64,000 bases of DNA. Origin: Echinostoma caproni. Taxonomy: Eukaryota; Platyhelminthes; Trematoda; Plagiorchiida; Echinostomatidae. The notes below the pieces were generated by a model. The model did not search any database. It worked only from the letters and a program-made list of their open reading frames with translations, and was not told the origin of the DNA. The stretch covers positions 5,370 to 69,369 of the forward strand of contig UZAN01040270.1 in the NCBI GenBank assembly GCA_900618425.1, in the 5' to 3' direction. The position numbers and the translations under genes are program-made. Of this stretch, positions 23,901 to 38,900 are shown in pieces (the first letter of the stretch is position 1; each line of letters starts with the position of its first letter).

Positions 23901-26900
23901 TTGAATAGCCTAAGAAAGTGCAACGAGGTGGTGCTTTGCGTTCCAAATCCAGTTGGAAATGATGGTTATTGGCCTGTTGGGTTCCATGATTTCCTTCAGA
24001 AATTCAGATAATTTGACGGAGCTTGGAAAGCAGTTCAGTTGGTTTCGTTAAGTCTCATGTTTTTGTCATGGTTATACAATACTCAAACAGAAACTCACAA
24101 TTGCATTCGTCACGGAGCGCAAAATATTCTCCATATACGTCACATCCATCATGTGAACACGTAGCTCTTGTTCAAAGAGTTTGCGTTGATGATCAACAAA
24201 ACTTTGTCGTCCACCTTCGATCGATTCCAACTTCCCCGAAATATGCTCTTCCGTGACAGTGATTTGTGAGCCAAGTTCACTCAATCGCGTACGGAATCGT
24301 CGGACTTCATCCTGGGCGAAATTTCCACCCTCAGTGAATAGGCTGGTATCAAAAGCGGTACACGAGAAAAAACTTTTTCAGTTTTTACAAACATGCACTT
24401 TCGTGCGCCGGTTTTGGTTGCTGTCTTTTGATAGAATGAAAAGTGGAATGACATGAGCAGAGTCAAAAGGAGATAGATAATTCGTATAGACTGGGGTTGC
24501 AAGAATATTGAGTGGATGCCCAAGCGCCACTGTTTACGACACTGAGCCAAAGCCCTCAGTGTCTCTAACTGCTGGTTACCATGATCAAGGGGACCCCAGC
24601 CATGGAGCCTAACGGTGGCTATGTGGCCCATTGTCCTGGTTGTAGTTTTCACAATCTCATGCCCGGTCTTGGTTTGACCGCCTTTGAACTTTTTCCACCC
24701 ACTACCTGCCTCGGACCATTTAGATCGAGAAAAAATATTAATGGAAGCGATAGAAATACAGCAAAAATGTTTCTGCGATAGTTACCAAACCGTTAAATGG
24801 GTTTGCTTATGAGACAGTAGGCTAGCTTCTCAAGGTTTTTTCACTACACCTCCATCATTTAGGCGAAATTTAAAACAGGCGTTGGATCTAGCTTCAAGGG
24901 GACCAGTAAAAAATTGGACATAACCATAGGCCTAGCGATTCGAGCTGTATCAAGCATCCTACGTATTTAGTGTTGGCAGTTTCTGGCGAAAATTAAAAGA
25001 AAAAGGTGTTGTAACACCTTGAAGGCCTCTAGTAAATACAGTTATGCTTTGAAATTAGATGCACAAAAATGGCTGTTCAACCATTTATAATTGTGCTAAT
25101 ACAACTCATGAGTTTAACTCTAGTGAAAAACCTTACTTTATTATACTTTACTGATGATAAACGAAAGCTTCAATAAAGATGAAACGACAAATATGACGTA
25201 TGATGTGTAAACTATAAGGCAACGCAAAACTCATTTGCGTCTCGGGGAGTTAGTTTTAAATGAAAAAGCCTCGAAGAATCATTGCAACGATTCTGTATGT
25301 GTTGTGGGCAGGATGCTTCTAACCCCAGCCAACTCGACTACATGGTCAATTTTCAGTGTTTTTTTATAATGAGTTGCATATAAAAGACTGGAACAACCTC
25401 CCAGGAACAGACGACCGGTTTCGCGGTTTTTGTCGTTCATCATAATCATCGCGAAGAATCTTCGACACTTGTTTGTCTCAAATCCACCCCACCCGCCGAG
25501 CTGAAAATGAGATTTGCATTCCCTAATTCACATCGGGAGTCCATGTATAATAATTACCAGATACAAGACTACCAAATACGCATACTTGACGGGATGCAAT
25601 GACCGCGAATTCGGTAGTAAACATTTGGGGAATTTCATCCATTAATTCATATGCTACTTAGTATAAAAACACTGTGTATATCATTGCCTGGTGTAAGTCA
25701 CGAATAAAGAACTTCGAAATCATATCAGTGATAACAAACAGCCGGAACACTTAAGTTGTCATGACATGATTATCATGTGAGTTTTATCACGGGGCAAGGC
25801 GAACATCGTTTCCACGTTTCTACACATATTATTTCCTGTGAAACGTAATTATGACATACCGAAGTGTGTCGACAAGGGCCATATTTGAATTTCGTATTTC
25901 CTGAGTTTGATACTCCAGCTTCTGACGAAACGATCTCAAGCACTCGCGAACCTGGTTCATGTACTTGTCCAATATGTCATTGACCGTGTTCCTTAGTGAT
26001 CGGAGCCTATTTGGGAAGACAGATGCAAATGGTTCACACTTGAAAACATTGAGTATTAAAAAACACCACATAATGAGTGCTCGGTATGCGATAAAAGAGA
26101 GCGGAATACCAATGGACGCCATCCAATTGTTAAACACCCTCTCGATGAGGCTGCATCTTGAGGTGGTTTGATGGATTGTAAGACTCCATGCTCCGGCCAG
26201 TTATACAGAGGGGCTTTTCATAGACGAAAGTTCAATCATGCNNNNNNNNNNNNNNNNNNNNNNNNNNNNNNNNNNNNNNNNNNNNNNNNNNNNNNNNNNN
26301 NNNNNNNNNNNNNNNNNNNNNNNNNNNNNNNNNNNNNNNNNNNNNNNNNNNNNNNNNNNNNNNNNNNNNNNNNNNNNNNNNNNNNNNNNNNNNNNNNNNN
26401 NNNNNNNNNNNNNNNNNNNNNNNNNNNNNNNNNNNNNNNNNNNNNNNNNNNNNNNNNNNNNNNNNNNNNNNNNNNNNNNNNNNNNNNNNNNNNNNNNNNN
26501 NNNNNNNNNNNNNNNNNNNNNNNNNNNNNNNNNNNNNNNNNNNNNNNNNNNNNNNNNNNNNNNNNNNNNNNNNNNNNNNNNNNNNNNNNNNNNNNNNNNN
26601 NNNNNNNNNNNNNNNNNNNNNNNNNNNNNNNNNNNNNNNNNNNNNNNNNNNNNNNNNNNNNNNNNNNNNNNNNNNNNNNNNNNNNNNNNNNNNNNNNNNN
26701 NNNNNNNNNNNNNNNNNNNNNNNNNNNNNNNNNNNNNNNNNNNNNNNNNNNNNNNNNNNNNNNNNNNNNNNNNNNNNNNNNNNNNNNNNNNNNNNNNNNN
26801 NNNNNNNNNNNNNNNNNNNNNNNNNNNNNNNNNNNNNNNNNNNNNNNNNNNNNNNNNNNNNNNNNNNNNNNNNNNNNNNNNNNNNNNNNNNNNNNNNNNN

Positions 26901-29900
26901 NNNNNNNNNNNNNNNNNNNNNNNNNNNNNNNNNNNNNNNNNNNNNNNNNNNNNNNNNNNNNNNNNNNNNNNNNNNNNNNNNNNNNNNNNNNNNNNNNNNN
27001 NNNNNNNNNNNNNNNNNNNTCGTTTTTATGGAAGAGACTCATGTTCTTTATTCCTCTTGGATAAGCATGCTATCAGTACTACTTCCATAAGAACACTGTG
27101 TTTACAAATCAGATGATCGCAACAAGCAGATTGGTATATGAAGTGCATGGTTATTGGTTAATAGGACTTTTACTAAAAGCTAGAGTCTAGTTAGTACACT
27201 AAAGCAGAGTAGGCTTTATTTTCACGACTGTGGACATGTATCTGACCGTTTCCAGCCATGTTACATCAGTAGTTTGGACATCGGGGAAACAAGTAATCGT
27301 ACATTTTTCTCGATGCCGAGTAAACAATAAAGCACAATTCTAACAACTCTCTTCACTTGACCTATCCGGGTTGAGAGCATAAAGTTGAATTCACCCCACC
27401 TGACTCATTTGGTCAGCGGTTAACAGCAGAATGCCATGACACACTTTTCCATTTAAATCCACTGATTGGACTTGAGAAGTATTTCATTCTTTCAAAATGT
27501 CATAGGTCTCAGTGGTGTTTTTGTTTGTGTCAACCAAGCTGGTTATCCTACAATGGCGGCTTCACGGAATGGCTTCGATTTCATACCCAAAAAGGGATAA
27601 GTGTAACCTCTATTTGGGAAATGGATATAAAAATGAAACTAGCTATACCTGTTTATTTTGATCGAATATACGTATGCATACAATACAGCTTTGGGAAACA
27701 CAGTACACATAGAAATCAGTAGTTCTGCATTTAAATGGTATCCGTTTCGTTGTAATCTGTCGTGCTGGACCTTACCAGAGGCTAAACAAATTCCTGAGGC
27801 ACGTATAAGCCGGATTTTTCTAAGAATAAGCAGGATATTTATACACTGAAAATGAAATTTTTCCTATCTATCACAGCTCAACAGATTTGCTTATAAAAGT
27901 GTATTCATGACGCAGAGTCTACAGCAAGATATGGTGATGTAATCGATTAGCGGCGTCGGATTACCAATCCATCGTTCTTGGGTTCATGCCCCAGTGGATT
28001 GAGTAGAAATGCACTGTGAATGTTTCACAACAAAACAATACAGCTCATCAGCCCTATTAAGACCTTCAGTGGTAAGTGGCACGGTGAAAACAAAAAGGAG
28101 GCAGTTAACCATACCGTTCTATCAGCTTTCTGTAGCAATGTATCAGGGGTACACTAGACGAGGGATAATTCGTTGGGCTTCATCACTGAACTGCATTATG
28201 TGCGCAAATGAATGTTGATGTTCATCGTACGCCCATGCCGACAACTGTCCTCATCTCACGCCGGGAAACCAAGATTATTTAGCTCTAATTTAAACAATGA
28301 AAGACTTCGAGAACAATCTTTATTCTGATTACCTTGTTTGCAACTATTAAAGTAAAACAACGATTGTTAATAATCAACCGTGAAAAGAAAGTATACGCGA
28401 TCGCACAAACCCGGAAAATGTACGCGAGTCAGAGAACGAACGATTTTCTCCAAAAATCTGCTGTTAACCAACCGCAGAGTGGTCGGCATAAAAAAAGAAG
28501 CGAACCCCAGCGAATTCCTTAACCGACACTTCCTAACCTGTCTTTACGCAAACCCACAAAGTTTCCTTAGAACATTTTCCGAGATGCAGCGACGCCCGTA
28601 AACTGGTCACAGTTAATCAGTTGCAAGCATGATTTGCTCAATACTAGGATCTCGTTACCCTAATGAAACTCAATCGACGAACAGTATTCATGTTGAAGAA
28701 TTCTACCTACTTGAAATTTCTTTGCTGAGACATGATCGTCCTTTACAAAGTGGTGGTGTTTTAGTTTCAGTGTTTACAGCCATTACAACCATAAAAACCA
28801 CTGTCGTTCGCCGTGGCCAAGACGAGCTCATTTCCTCATTAGACATGCACTTTCGTGCACAGGTTTTGGTTGCCCTTTCGCGACTTTCCATTCGAAAGAA
28901 TGAGTAGATGGAAGATTGGAATGTTCAAATCAGTGTAAGAGTGAAAAAAAAACAATTCCTGAAGGCTAATGTTGCAGGTATAGTCAGTAGATGCATGAAC
29001 GCCATTGTTTACGACACTCAGCCACATCACGCAGTCTCTCTGACCGATGTTCCCATCCGGGGAGCCAAATACGGCCTTTGTGAGCAACTCTCCTAGTCAG
29101 GGTTTCCATACCCTCAGGTGATGGTATACTGCTATATTTTCGCAACAATTTTCAATGTGGACCACTTACTATCCTTAATGCAGCCCCTGACACACTTTGG
29201 TGTCCCTTGGAGCTGTCTTGAGATAGAACATTTTTGATCGTTGTAGTCTATTTCTCCCTTGCATCCTCAGACTCAACTAAAGAGGCTTTATTGCTGACCC
29301 TGCGATAGGCTCTCTCATTAAAGTTAACTCATGTTCTTCACGTAATGAGAATCTTTAGCTGTCTTGACTTTATAAAATGACAGAACTAGAAACAACTATC
29401 CGAAACATTTAACGCAGTTCATGGACTCACATTCTATGTATGATCATGTAAACAAGCCCTAAAGTTTCGCAACGGGTCACTTACCACCAGCATTAGGCTT
29501 GGTGTTAACAAGCAAGAAGCTTACTGTAGAATCTGTCAAAATCACGTTTCCATTAGAGCGCAGCGATCACCCAGATGTGCTTTCCGATTACATTCATCAA
29601 CCTTCTATAGAAGGATGTCTAAAAACCAACACTTGCACCCTTGTTGACTTTAGAAAATTACAGAACTTTGCTTACTATAAGCAATGGACTCTTCTGGGAG
29701 AATAACTTGATTCATTAATGTCCTGGTCAAGATGTTTTGAGATTCCAACGGGATTCATCAAGGCCACTACCACAACCAAGCATATTGGCAAATGACAGGA
29801 AATTTCCACCTATTCCCATCAGAACAAATAAATGGTTGTTACAGAAGAATTTCTCCTGTCGAAGGTTCAAAAGATATCTATCTACCTGACCTTGGGATAA

Positions 29901-32900
29901 CTATATTCTACCTTCTGTAGAACTTGCGCAAATGAACAACAAGAGGTATCCAGAAAGCCATCCAATCCATTGCACTTGCATAACCTTACCAGTGTCATTT
30001 GATTGTCAGTTAACCTTTTTCTCGAGAAGAGTACAAAGGTGGAACACTCTCGTCTTCTTAGACTTCCATCTGGTTTCAGTCGTCCTTATCTTCAAATGTA
30101 AAATCAATAAGCTGGTTCTAGCTAGAATATTCCGTTGACCATCATTGGATTAGGTAGTTTTATCTCTTCATCGTATCCAATTATGTGTGGCCAAAGAACA
30201 GTTGATCATTCTAGGGCGGTCATTCGTTGTTTTATAGGTGACATAAGGGGAGAACGTCTATAAAATACCAATGACAAGGTATATTTTTGTCGGAGAATAA
30301 TCTGATTAATCCTCGGCCGTCTTATGTGATATAAATTCACGAAATAACGCCGGGATGAGGATATTTATTTACTGTCAGTAGCGATCAGCGTCAATTGGCA
30401 TGCATGCAACAAAATGTTTCATTTGGAACGAGTCTTTGGAATTCTCACACGCACACAGCATAGTTGGTCCAATGGCCCAACGGTAGATGCGCACTCCTGC
30501 AGTTACCATGCTGAACACAGCAATTCGCCCCAACAGGTCTTATTCATTTTTGGTCGTTGAAAGAAACCGCTAATCGCATCATTTTGCGTACGGATCACAA
30601 CTGTGAGTAGCATCTCACAACACATAGGATTTCGATATCAAGCTTATTCTAGCGTTTTCTTGGACATTTGCGAAATGAAATAAACGTGAACGTTCTCCCT
30701 TATTAACCTCATTTGAATTTCAGTATCTTGCATTACAAATTATTAACGATAAATTTACGCACAGGTGATAAATAAGCTTAATACAGAACAACGATAGATA
30801 TTTTCCAAATGGACAACCAACAAGCATTGAATTAGGCAAATGTTAGAGAAGCAAAAATTTGTGACATCCCATAGTGTATCTTCCATCAACGTTTTGAAAA
30901 TTTTAATTTCAGATTTTAATTCCAAAATCTGAATTTACTAGTATATTCTTAAACAAAACTTGATCACATTGGAAGGGCTTATATTCATGCCAAAGTTGTC
31001 CTCATCATTGCTTAATTACTTTTAGTACTGTTTTGATGTTAGATATTTATCTTAAAATTGAGAGGAATGAAGACGTCTCGATGCATCACCGTATTCCGGG
31101 AAAGTGATGGTTGAAATTTCTAGTGTTCTTTTAAAGGATAAGATCACTACCTAATGATAAACCATGAAAAATTAACATATTGAAGCATTTCATGCTCATC
31201 ATCTGAAAGAGTTCGTTTCTATCAAGCATCGGTTCATGTTATCTGCTGTGGAAACAGGAACTTACATTGACGATTTTGTGGCCGTGGTTAATTTTGCGCG
31301 AATGGCCGCTTGCAGCGATTCAATCATGCTAGTTTGCATGGTATCCAATTGTGTATCCACCTCGTCGACACCACGAGTTTGCAAATCTCCCAGCAGCAAC
31401 TTTACTTGTTCCACATGACGATCAATTCGAGCTTGGTGAAGCACTAGCTCCGTTCGACGCACATTAGCAACATCCTTGACAAAATTAGAACAAAGGGTAA
31501 TATCACCACTGTCACTTTGTTTCATATACTTCATCAATTAGAAAGGATGGATAAGTCATCGATTTCTCAATTAAATACCAGCTTCTGGATTGACATGCTC
31601 GTGGTTTATAAATAACTAGTTAATTGATGCATTACAGGACTCCTGGATACGCGTGTGTGATGCGGCATTGCAAAAGTAAAATGTGGGACGTTGAATGTAC
31701 ATAATGAACGTCAGCTTAGGGTCACGTAAATTACATTCGATTCATCGATGAAGTCTTTGTGTTGAACCACATGTGGTGGTGTAGTCGAGTAAGGAAAACA
31801 TTCCCATTCCTAATCGTATTCACCTCCCTCAGATATCATTTTAAGTCACTGTTTTCTGTGAACTTCCATCCATGTTTCACGGCGCACGATGGCTGAGTTG
31901 ACTCTGTGCATTCAGTATTCGAGTCAGTACATTTCCGCGAATCGCGTTGCCATGTTACCGATCGACTTATTTTCTCTCGCTCTCTCTCTCCCACCAATAA
32001 GACTTACACAGATCAGTCGGACTCTAGCGTACGTTCTTGATCAAGAAAGGTAGGTGATTCCATCCAAAACTTGTATACAACACATTATTCCAAGTTTCCA
32101 TGTGTCCGTGTCCGTGTGTGACCACTTAAGACATTATTCCTTATCGTCACTTTGCGCTTTTATTTTGGCTGGGTTAGATTGTCTGATCACTACCAAAGAG
32201 TACACTTCTAACAAAACACAGCGTGTCGAACAAGTTCGTTTTCAGTTATTCGAGATCATGCATATACATATCTTTACATATACATATCTTTAAATAGGAA
32301 TAAAATTGTCTTGGGAAAGGGTTACAGGTTTACTAGGTTATCTAGGTTTTACTAGGTTTAATTTCACCAAGAAACCGTAATTCGCATCCACAAATGATCA
32401 TTCATCTCATACTCAAGATTAGTTAGAATATGATTTGAGTGCGGAATAGGCCAAGGGAACTTAAGTGGCCAAAAAAAGTTTTGGGCACACGGAGTATTTA
32501 TTGTTATATTGCACAGTTGTCTGAGGACAGGCTATGTGCCAGGCAAATCATGGCACAATAATCTTTATAAAAAAGAAGAGTTCTATGATTGGCTTGTGGG
32601 CTGAATACTGCCAGGTTGCCCAGGTCAAGGCAGGTGAATTATCTTGAGGAATTTACAACCGGAGCTTTCGGATAGCCAAAGCCTGACCCGCAAGGTAGCT
32701 GGTTGGTGTGTGAAAACCGCAATCCTTAGGGAGCCAGTATCCAGTTCATCGGATCATTCGCCGTTCGGACGGGGTCAAACGTCCAAGGTGCCCAATACAC
32801 TTCAATGCCCAATCGAGCCGGTGACCAATGCCATCACCGCAAAGGTGTGGGTGTGGTTCGTACGCCTCATCATGGGAGTGAATGCTCACCCTTTTTGGTG

Positions 32901-35900
32901 TGGTTAGTACCGGACAGCGAACTCACCCTGGTAATCCGCCAAGAACCTTAACACCCGGGTAGAAAGCCTCTGTCATGTTCACAGAGTGCTTTGTTTCGAA
33001 CCTAGTATGTGGGATGTGATTTTTTTTTTCTACTATAAACCAGTTTTGTTGTTGCTTATTGAATTATATATTGCAATGCTGGATACTCTTTATTCATCCC
33101 ATCAAGACCAAAATAAGACGTTACGGGATAGTAACATCTTGCTCATTCTTCTTAATCGCTGTCACACAACAAACAAGCAAATTTACATCACATTAGGTTT
33201 GAAAATCCTAGGGAGCGAACATGTACAGAGAGATAGGTGCTATTAAAATTAACAACAAGCGGTCAATCCCACGACAAGTGAACTGATTGGGTAAACAACC
33301 TTTGGGTACACAGGCCGGTATGACGTTTTCTGATTAGCAATACCTCAATTATAGTCATCCGTTTTGCAATGAAGTGATGTAACAAGGGTTTGAAAGAGAA
33401 AGCAAGATCAATTATGTGTTTGGTTTTCATGATGTTTTTCAATTGGTGACGCCGAATTCCGTGTGACCGCCAGATTACTGAGTGTGGTTTGCGTCCTCGA
33501 CTTCAGCAACTACTTTTGAATGTGCTCAGCCATTCGTTGTGATACGTGGCGGTTGATTCTACCTATTTATGCGTCACTGCAACTACAGATGAACGGGTAT
33601 ACAGTGCGTGAAACAGAGCTGCATTGCAAACCAGGATGGGTTATCTTTTTGAGATTGAGTTTCAGGAGTGTCAGTAATTAATGAGGAGTTGTCAAACAGA
33701 TTACATCACCTCTTTTATGCACCCAAACGTTTCTGACGTTATCAGCCCTTTTGCTGTGGGATTGACCTCTTCTTTTTAATTCTTATAGCACTTGTCTATC
33801 TACACATGTCTATTTACTCGGATTTGCGAATCCAATGTAACATAGATCTGCGTGTTTTATGCCAGCGATTGAAAAAAACGAAGCAAAATGTTAATATCTT
33901 GCGAAATATGTCTTATTTCGATCTTGATGGATTAACGTATTTGCACGGTTACGAAACACTGAAAACGAGCTTATTCACCGGTTTGCGTTTTGTTAGAAAT
34001 GTGCACCAGTTTTTCTCGACTCGTTCCCAACTTCAGTGACATTTTTTCCTGATAGACGCACAATTACAGCTACTGTGCATTCGACAGTGCACTCTCACAC
34101 ATGCTGCTAACAGGATATAAGAAATGTACCTTTTTCATTGAAGGAAAGGAAACTTCCTTCTTGTAAAACTTGGATGTGATAAGAGAACTCACTAGTCAAG
34201 CCGCGGTAAGCAGGACACATTTGGATCAGAAACTACATACGAATAAAGACGTTTGATCCGAAGAAATATGCAAAATTGTGTCGGTTTTAAACATCTTAGG
34301 CTGCATGAGATCACTGAAAGATTATGCTCGTTCAAACTACAAACTGTATAAGTATTTATAATCAATTTCTGGTTTTTGAAAGCACCGGAGAAAGCCATTC
34401 AGAAAATCTGAGTTTGCGGTCTACAGATCCCTTTTTATGTATACTGTCGACATTTTCCGGTGGAAACTAACAGCTTCTGATAATATCAACAACATGATGC
34501 ACGAAATTCAGCTTCTATCGCATTGTATGCTAATTCCTATTTGATTTAAGTTTTCATTTAAATATTCATCCGTGTTTCAGGCCTAAGTTTATAGTATATG
34601 GTGACAAAACATATTTACTACATAATAATATAATAATAATATGTGGGGTAAGTTTTTTCTTCCGCAAAACAGTTCTGTGTACCTAAGACTATGTTTTGGC
34701 GTGATAATGAATCCCTGAAAACGAGCCTACTTGCTAGACCTTAACCGTGGATTTGCATTTTTTGTAGCTCAGTAGCAAATAGAAACTATCTTAGTTGAAT
34801 TGTATAAATATTATGAATAGTATGAATTATTCTAAAAAACATCATAAAGTAAAGTAATGCTAGAAAACATTATCTGAAACCAGTAGTGTTGAGAAACCAT
34901 TCTGATAGAAACGATCCACTGAAACATACCGAACATCACTTACCTCCCGACTACGTCGTATACGCGGTTCATGCAAATGAAGTTGCAGTTCGTATTCAGC
35001 CTCCACTTCGGCCTTCCGGAGCAACACTTCTTCTTGAACTTGATCCAAAATTTTAAAGCGCCATTCTTCAAAATGTGTGAGAAAATTCTGGGAGATGCGC
35101 AAAAATACAAACTGACTACGTCAAATCGTCTTAGCAACACTCGTCAAGAGCTATTTGCTTTTATTATGCAAGATGTTAATACTGTAATGTTACATGTTAC
35201 TCGGTTACTGTCAACGCTCTAATAAATAATAATAATAATAATAAACTGCAGTTTGCAGGAATAAACATTGTAGGCTATCATGTCAAAATATGATTAAGAC
35301 CAAGACATGACAAAAGTTGAACGTATCGTGCTGTTGTGATGTTGTGGTCCACCCGAAAGCAACCACCGACTTTAATTATTCAATAAAGATGGAAAAAGTG
35401 ATTATCAACAGTAAAATGTAATGCAAAGCTTTAATTTAAACCCTTTTCTCCAAGCGAGGTTAATTTAACAGAACAGAAAGTGCCAAGGATGCATTTTACG
35501 TGAGTTATAAAATTTCACGAGTGACGAGGAAATTCGCACGACCGTCTTGATTCGTTTATGCTCATTGTGTGTTCGTGGAAAACTTCTTTGAGGGCCGATG
35601 CAGCACTCGCTAGGCATGAATGTTTTTCCTTCACTTGATACCCACTGGCCTTCAGTAACCGTTGGCCACAGTTCGCAACCCACTTATTAGGGTAAAGTAA
35701 GCAAAACTTTCGGTACACTCAGATAAAATCATATGAACAGGTTTGCATACAAAGTAGAATCACTTTCTCAATTCCTGTCCGATGATAGTAAAAACTTCCG
35801 CCAGCTTATCCTCGGAGGAAAGGGGAATAATTTAGTGGCATGAAGAACAGAACACAAGTTCGCAATAGAGTCCAGGGTAGACTAATAACGAAGCCTTAAT

Positions 35901-38900
35901 ACCGATTTTCCGGTGCATGGATGAGGGACGATTTCAATCTCGCTTAACTTGTTTTAGAAATGAAGTGTAACCAGGTTTTGACAACAACCCATCGTAGATA
36001 AAGGGATACTTTGGTCGTATTACCAATCGCTTGTTCCCTGGTTCAAATTTCGGTGGGAATGCACTGTCAGTGATTCCGAACAAAAATGAAACAGCTTTGT
36101 AGGGCTTCTAAGGTTTCTCTAGCCACTTAACTGAAGGAGCGTTGAGAAAACTATTCATTATGATATTTCATTTACCATAAATGAACTTACAGTGAAAACA
36201 AAATAACCTACGGCCCACGAATCAAATACAGCGATGGAAGTAGCCAACTATGGAAGCAGTGTTGGAATGTAAGCTGATTTATTATTCAATGTGTTTAATG
36301 ATTGAATCAGTAGGCGGATTTCAATAACTAAACTTTGAGTAAATACCTTCATATGTTTCCTGATATATATATGCTTAAAACGTTTCTTTTATTTTAAAGT
36401 TTTCCATAATACCGCCAGTACGAAAAACACACCTCTCGTGCTTTTCGTTTGATTTCATGGATCATTCCTTCGTATTGTGCAATTGGGACAAGTTGCACTG
36501 CATCAGTTACTGCTTTGTCGATGGATATTGGCTCAGCACCAGATGCGGTCTGAATCATCACGGTATTTGCTTCTGATGTCTTCGGAGTAGGTTTCTGATG
36601 TCGAAGAGATTTTCCTTTGGAGACTAAAACTGTTGGTGGTTCCGTCAAATCGGTCGGCAATTCCATTCCGAGAATACCAGAATTGTTCACTTGCTCTTGG
36701 ATGACATTAGTAAAAGCGGGTCTGTCCCGATCAGTCTCATTAGACCCGCGTATAGTACCGAAGGACGTGGCAGTTAACGGAGCACCCAGGTCGTTTACCG
36801 CTTCCTCACGAGGTTTAGATCGGAACCAGCAGCATGGGTTTGTTGGTTGGTGAGTTTTCTTGGATCGTCGGCTGTCACTGCTTGAAATTGCAGTTGTAGT
36901 GTTTGTGCTTGTTGTGCTTCGAGTTGTGACACTGAGAGCGGTCACGCTTGATCCGGTCTCGGGTGACGCAAGTTTGAACGGTTGCCTTGTTTGAATCCAC
37001 TGGTCCAACTGAGATCTGCTGCGTTCCGGTTGTTTGATACAGATTACTTCATCGATCCCAGTACTTGCACTTGACTGATTGTGACTCTGTTTGAGACGCT
37101 GTTAATGAAGGAAAAACGATAAAACTTCTCATTATGACATTCAATATAACCATGGGCAACGTAGGATAAAACAATAATTGTTATACTTTGGTACAAATGA
37201 CCTCATGTAAGACTCAGAAACGTATGAACAAAGAAAACAAAGTGCTACAATTATGACTGATGGCGAAGGATTGATACAAATTTGATGAATAAAGTTATCA
37301 AATGTTTACCACTAGGAGGATTTGGGTTACCGGTGTTTCCTTCATTACCTAAGGAAACACTGGTAACCCAAAACTGCCCCAGCTAGAACCGACCCAGAAC
37401 CAGGTCTAACCAGTTTGAAACCGATTCAAACGGTTTACGGTTGGTCTAAAAAAGCTGGTCGACCAATGGGGAAAGGCGTCACCATGACAACAAAGCAACC
37501 AATCAAATCACAGTGATTGGTCACAAATGAACAATAGGATTGAAGGGACGCAAACGGCCAATCAAAACCCTCGAACAGAAGTATATAACCGAGATCACAC
37601 TGAGGACTGGCGTTTCCCCGAAGTTGCACTGACATTGTTGCCTAGCCTGGTTACAAAATGTCTGTTCAAAAGACTTCCAGCTCGGAAAACAACATCAACA
37701 ACATCTACATCCCGAGCTACAATCGTTCCACATTATTTCCAAATACAGAATATATTTATTGCTGCAAACACAACGAACGAAAAACGTAATATACTGTTCA
37801 TAGCACAACTGTAAGCCCCATCAGTGGTTCCATCCAGTATGTATGAAGTCGAAGAATCTTAGAAGTACCGTGGTTTCTACTTAATTTTGCGGTAAGTCCC
37901 TGAGCACATATGTGAGTGATACAGTTTCAGTGCGCAAAAAGTCTCATTGGTAGCCTCTCACAACGGTCAAAGACGAAGAAGACCTATTGTGTTCAAAATT
38001 GTAACTGTAGTAAATGCACACCTACTGCGTTATTGAGGAAATCATGATGACCTGTTTCACAAGAGGCGTTTTGTTATGTCTACGGCGCTTTGTTGGTGAT
38101 CTTACCGTGAGAAACAACTCTTCTCGCCCCTGAAGAGTATTGTGGATATACAACACTGGTTGCAGAAATGATGGAGTATATGCTAAACACAGGTTTCATT
38201 TTCGGGAGAGGCATACTTGAAGAGTACCTGCAGGTAACGAACATTTTATCACTGCTTGTCGAGGATAAAAACAAGAAGCGGTTGATGCAGGCACTGTGGT
38301 CAGCACTGGATAATCCTACTGCAACTGTTATGTAGAATTCGAGAGAGCTCAATTGATTTAGTTGTTACCATTTACTGTCCATCCACCAATACACATAGCA
38401 ATATAGTCACAATAACACTTAGCAGGAAGAATTCGCAAACCTGTGCTGTAGTGGCACAACTGCCTGGGTGTGACTGGTGGGTTAACGCGCGAATTGCAGG
38501 ACTGAGAACCATAATGAACCGTACATTCCCCGGCACCTTGTGCCTGTCTCTCGAACCGTCCGTCACATGCTGAAGTGCACAACGACATCAAATAACTAAG
38601 TTAATTCCAGCATCAAGTTTCTGACATAGTGTACTATACTATGATACAGGTTCAGTTCATTGATGATAGTTCATGTCCCTAAAGTAATTGCGTGTTGCAC
38701 AGTGCATCTCTGAAACTGCACCGTAGGGAACATATTCCAGTATTGTTCCGGTGATTGTAGTATTGCCCATTTTCATTACTCAACTGGTGAACAGAACCCG
38801 TTATTCTTTAAATGTGGGGTGTCACAATAATTCGTGAGAAATCAAAGGATACCAAAGGCTTCTGTTGAGTTTACTTCTGATTAACATGACTCATTCTCAA

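Larger units (their letters stand above)
27020..31265. other. Intron between E13 and E14
   Basis: A 4-kb stretch holding SINE-like heads at 27,945-28,035 and 30,470-30,530 and dispersed family A copy 2 at 28,845-29,090. No exon recognised in the remaining sequence. Confidence 0.6.
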
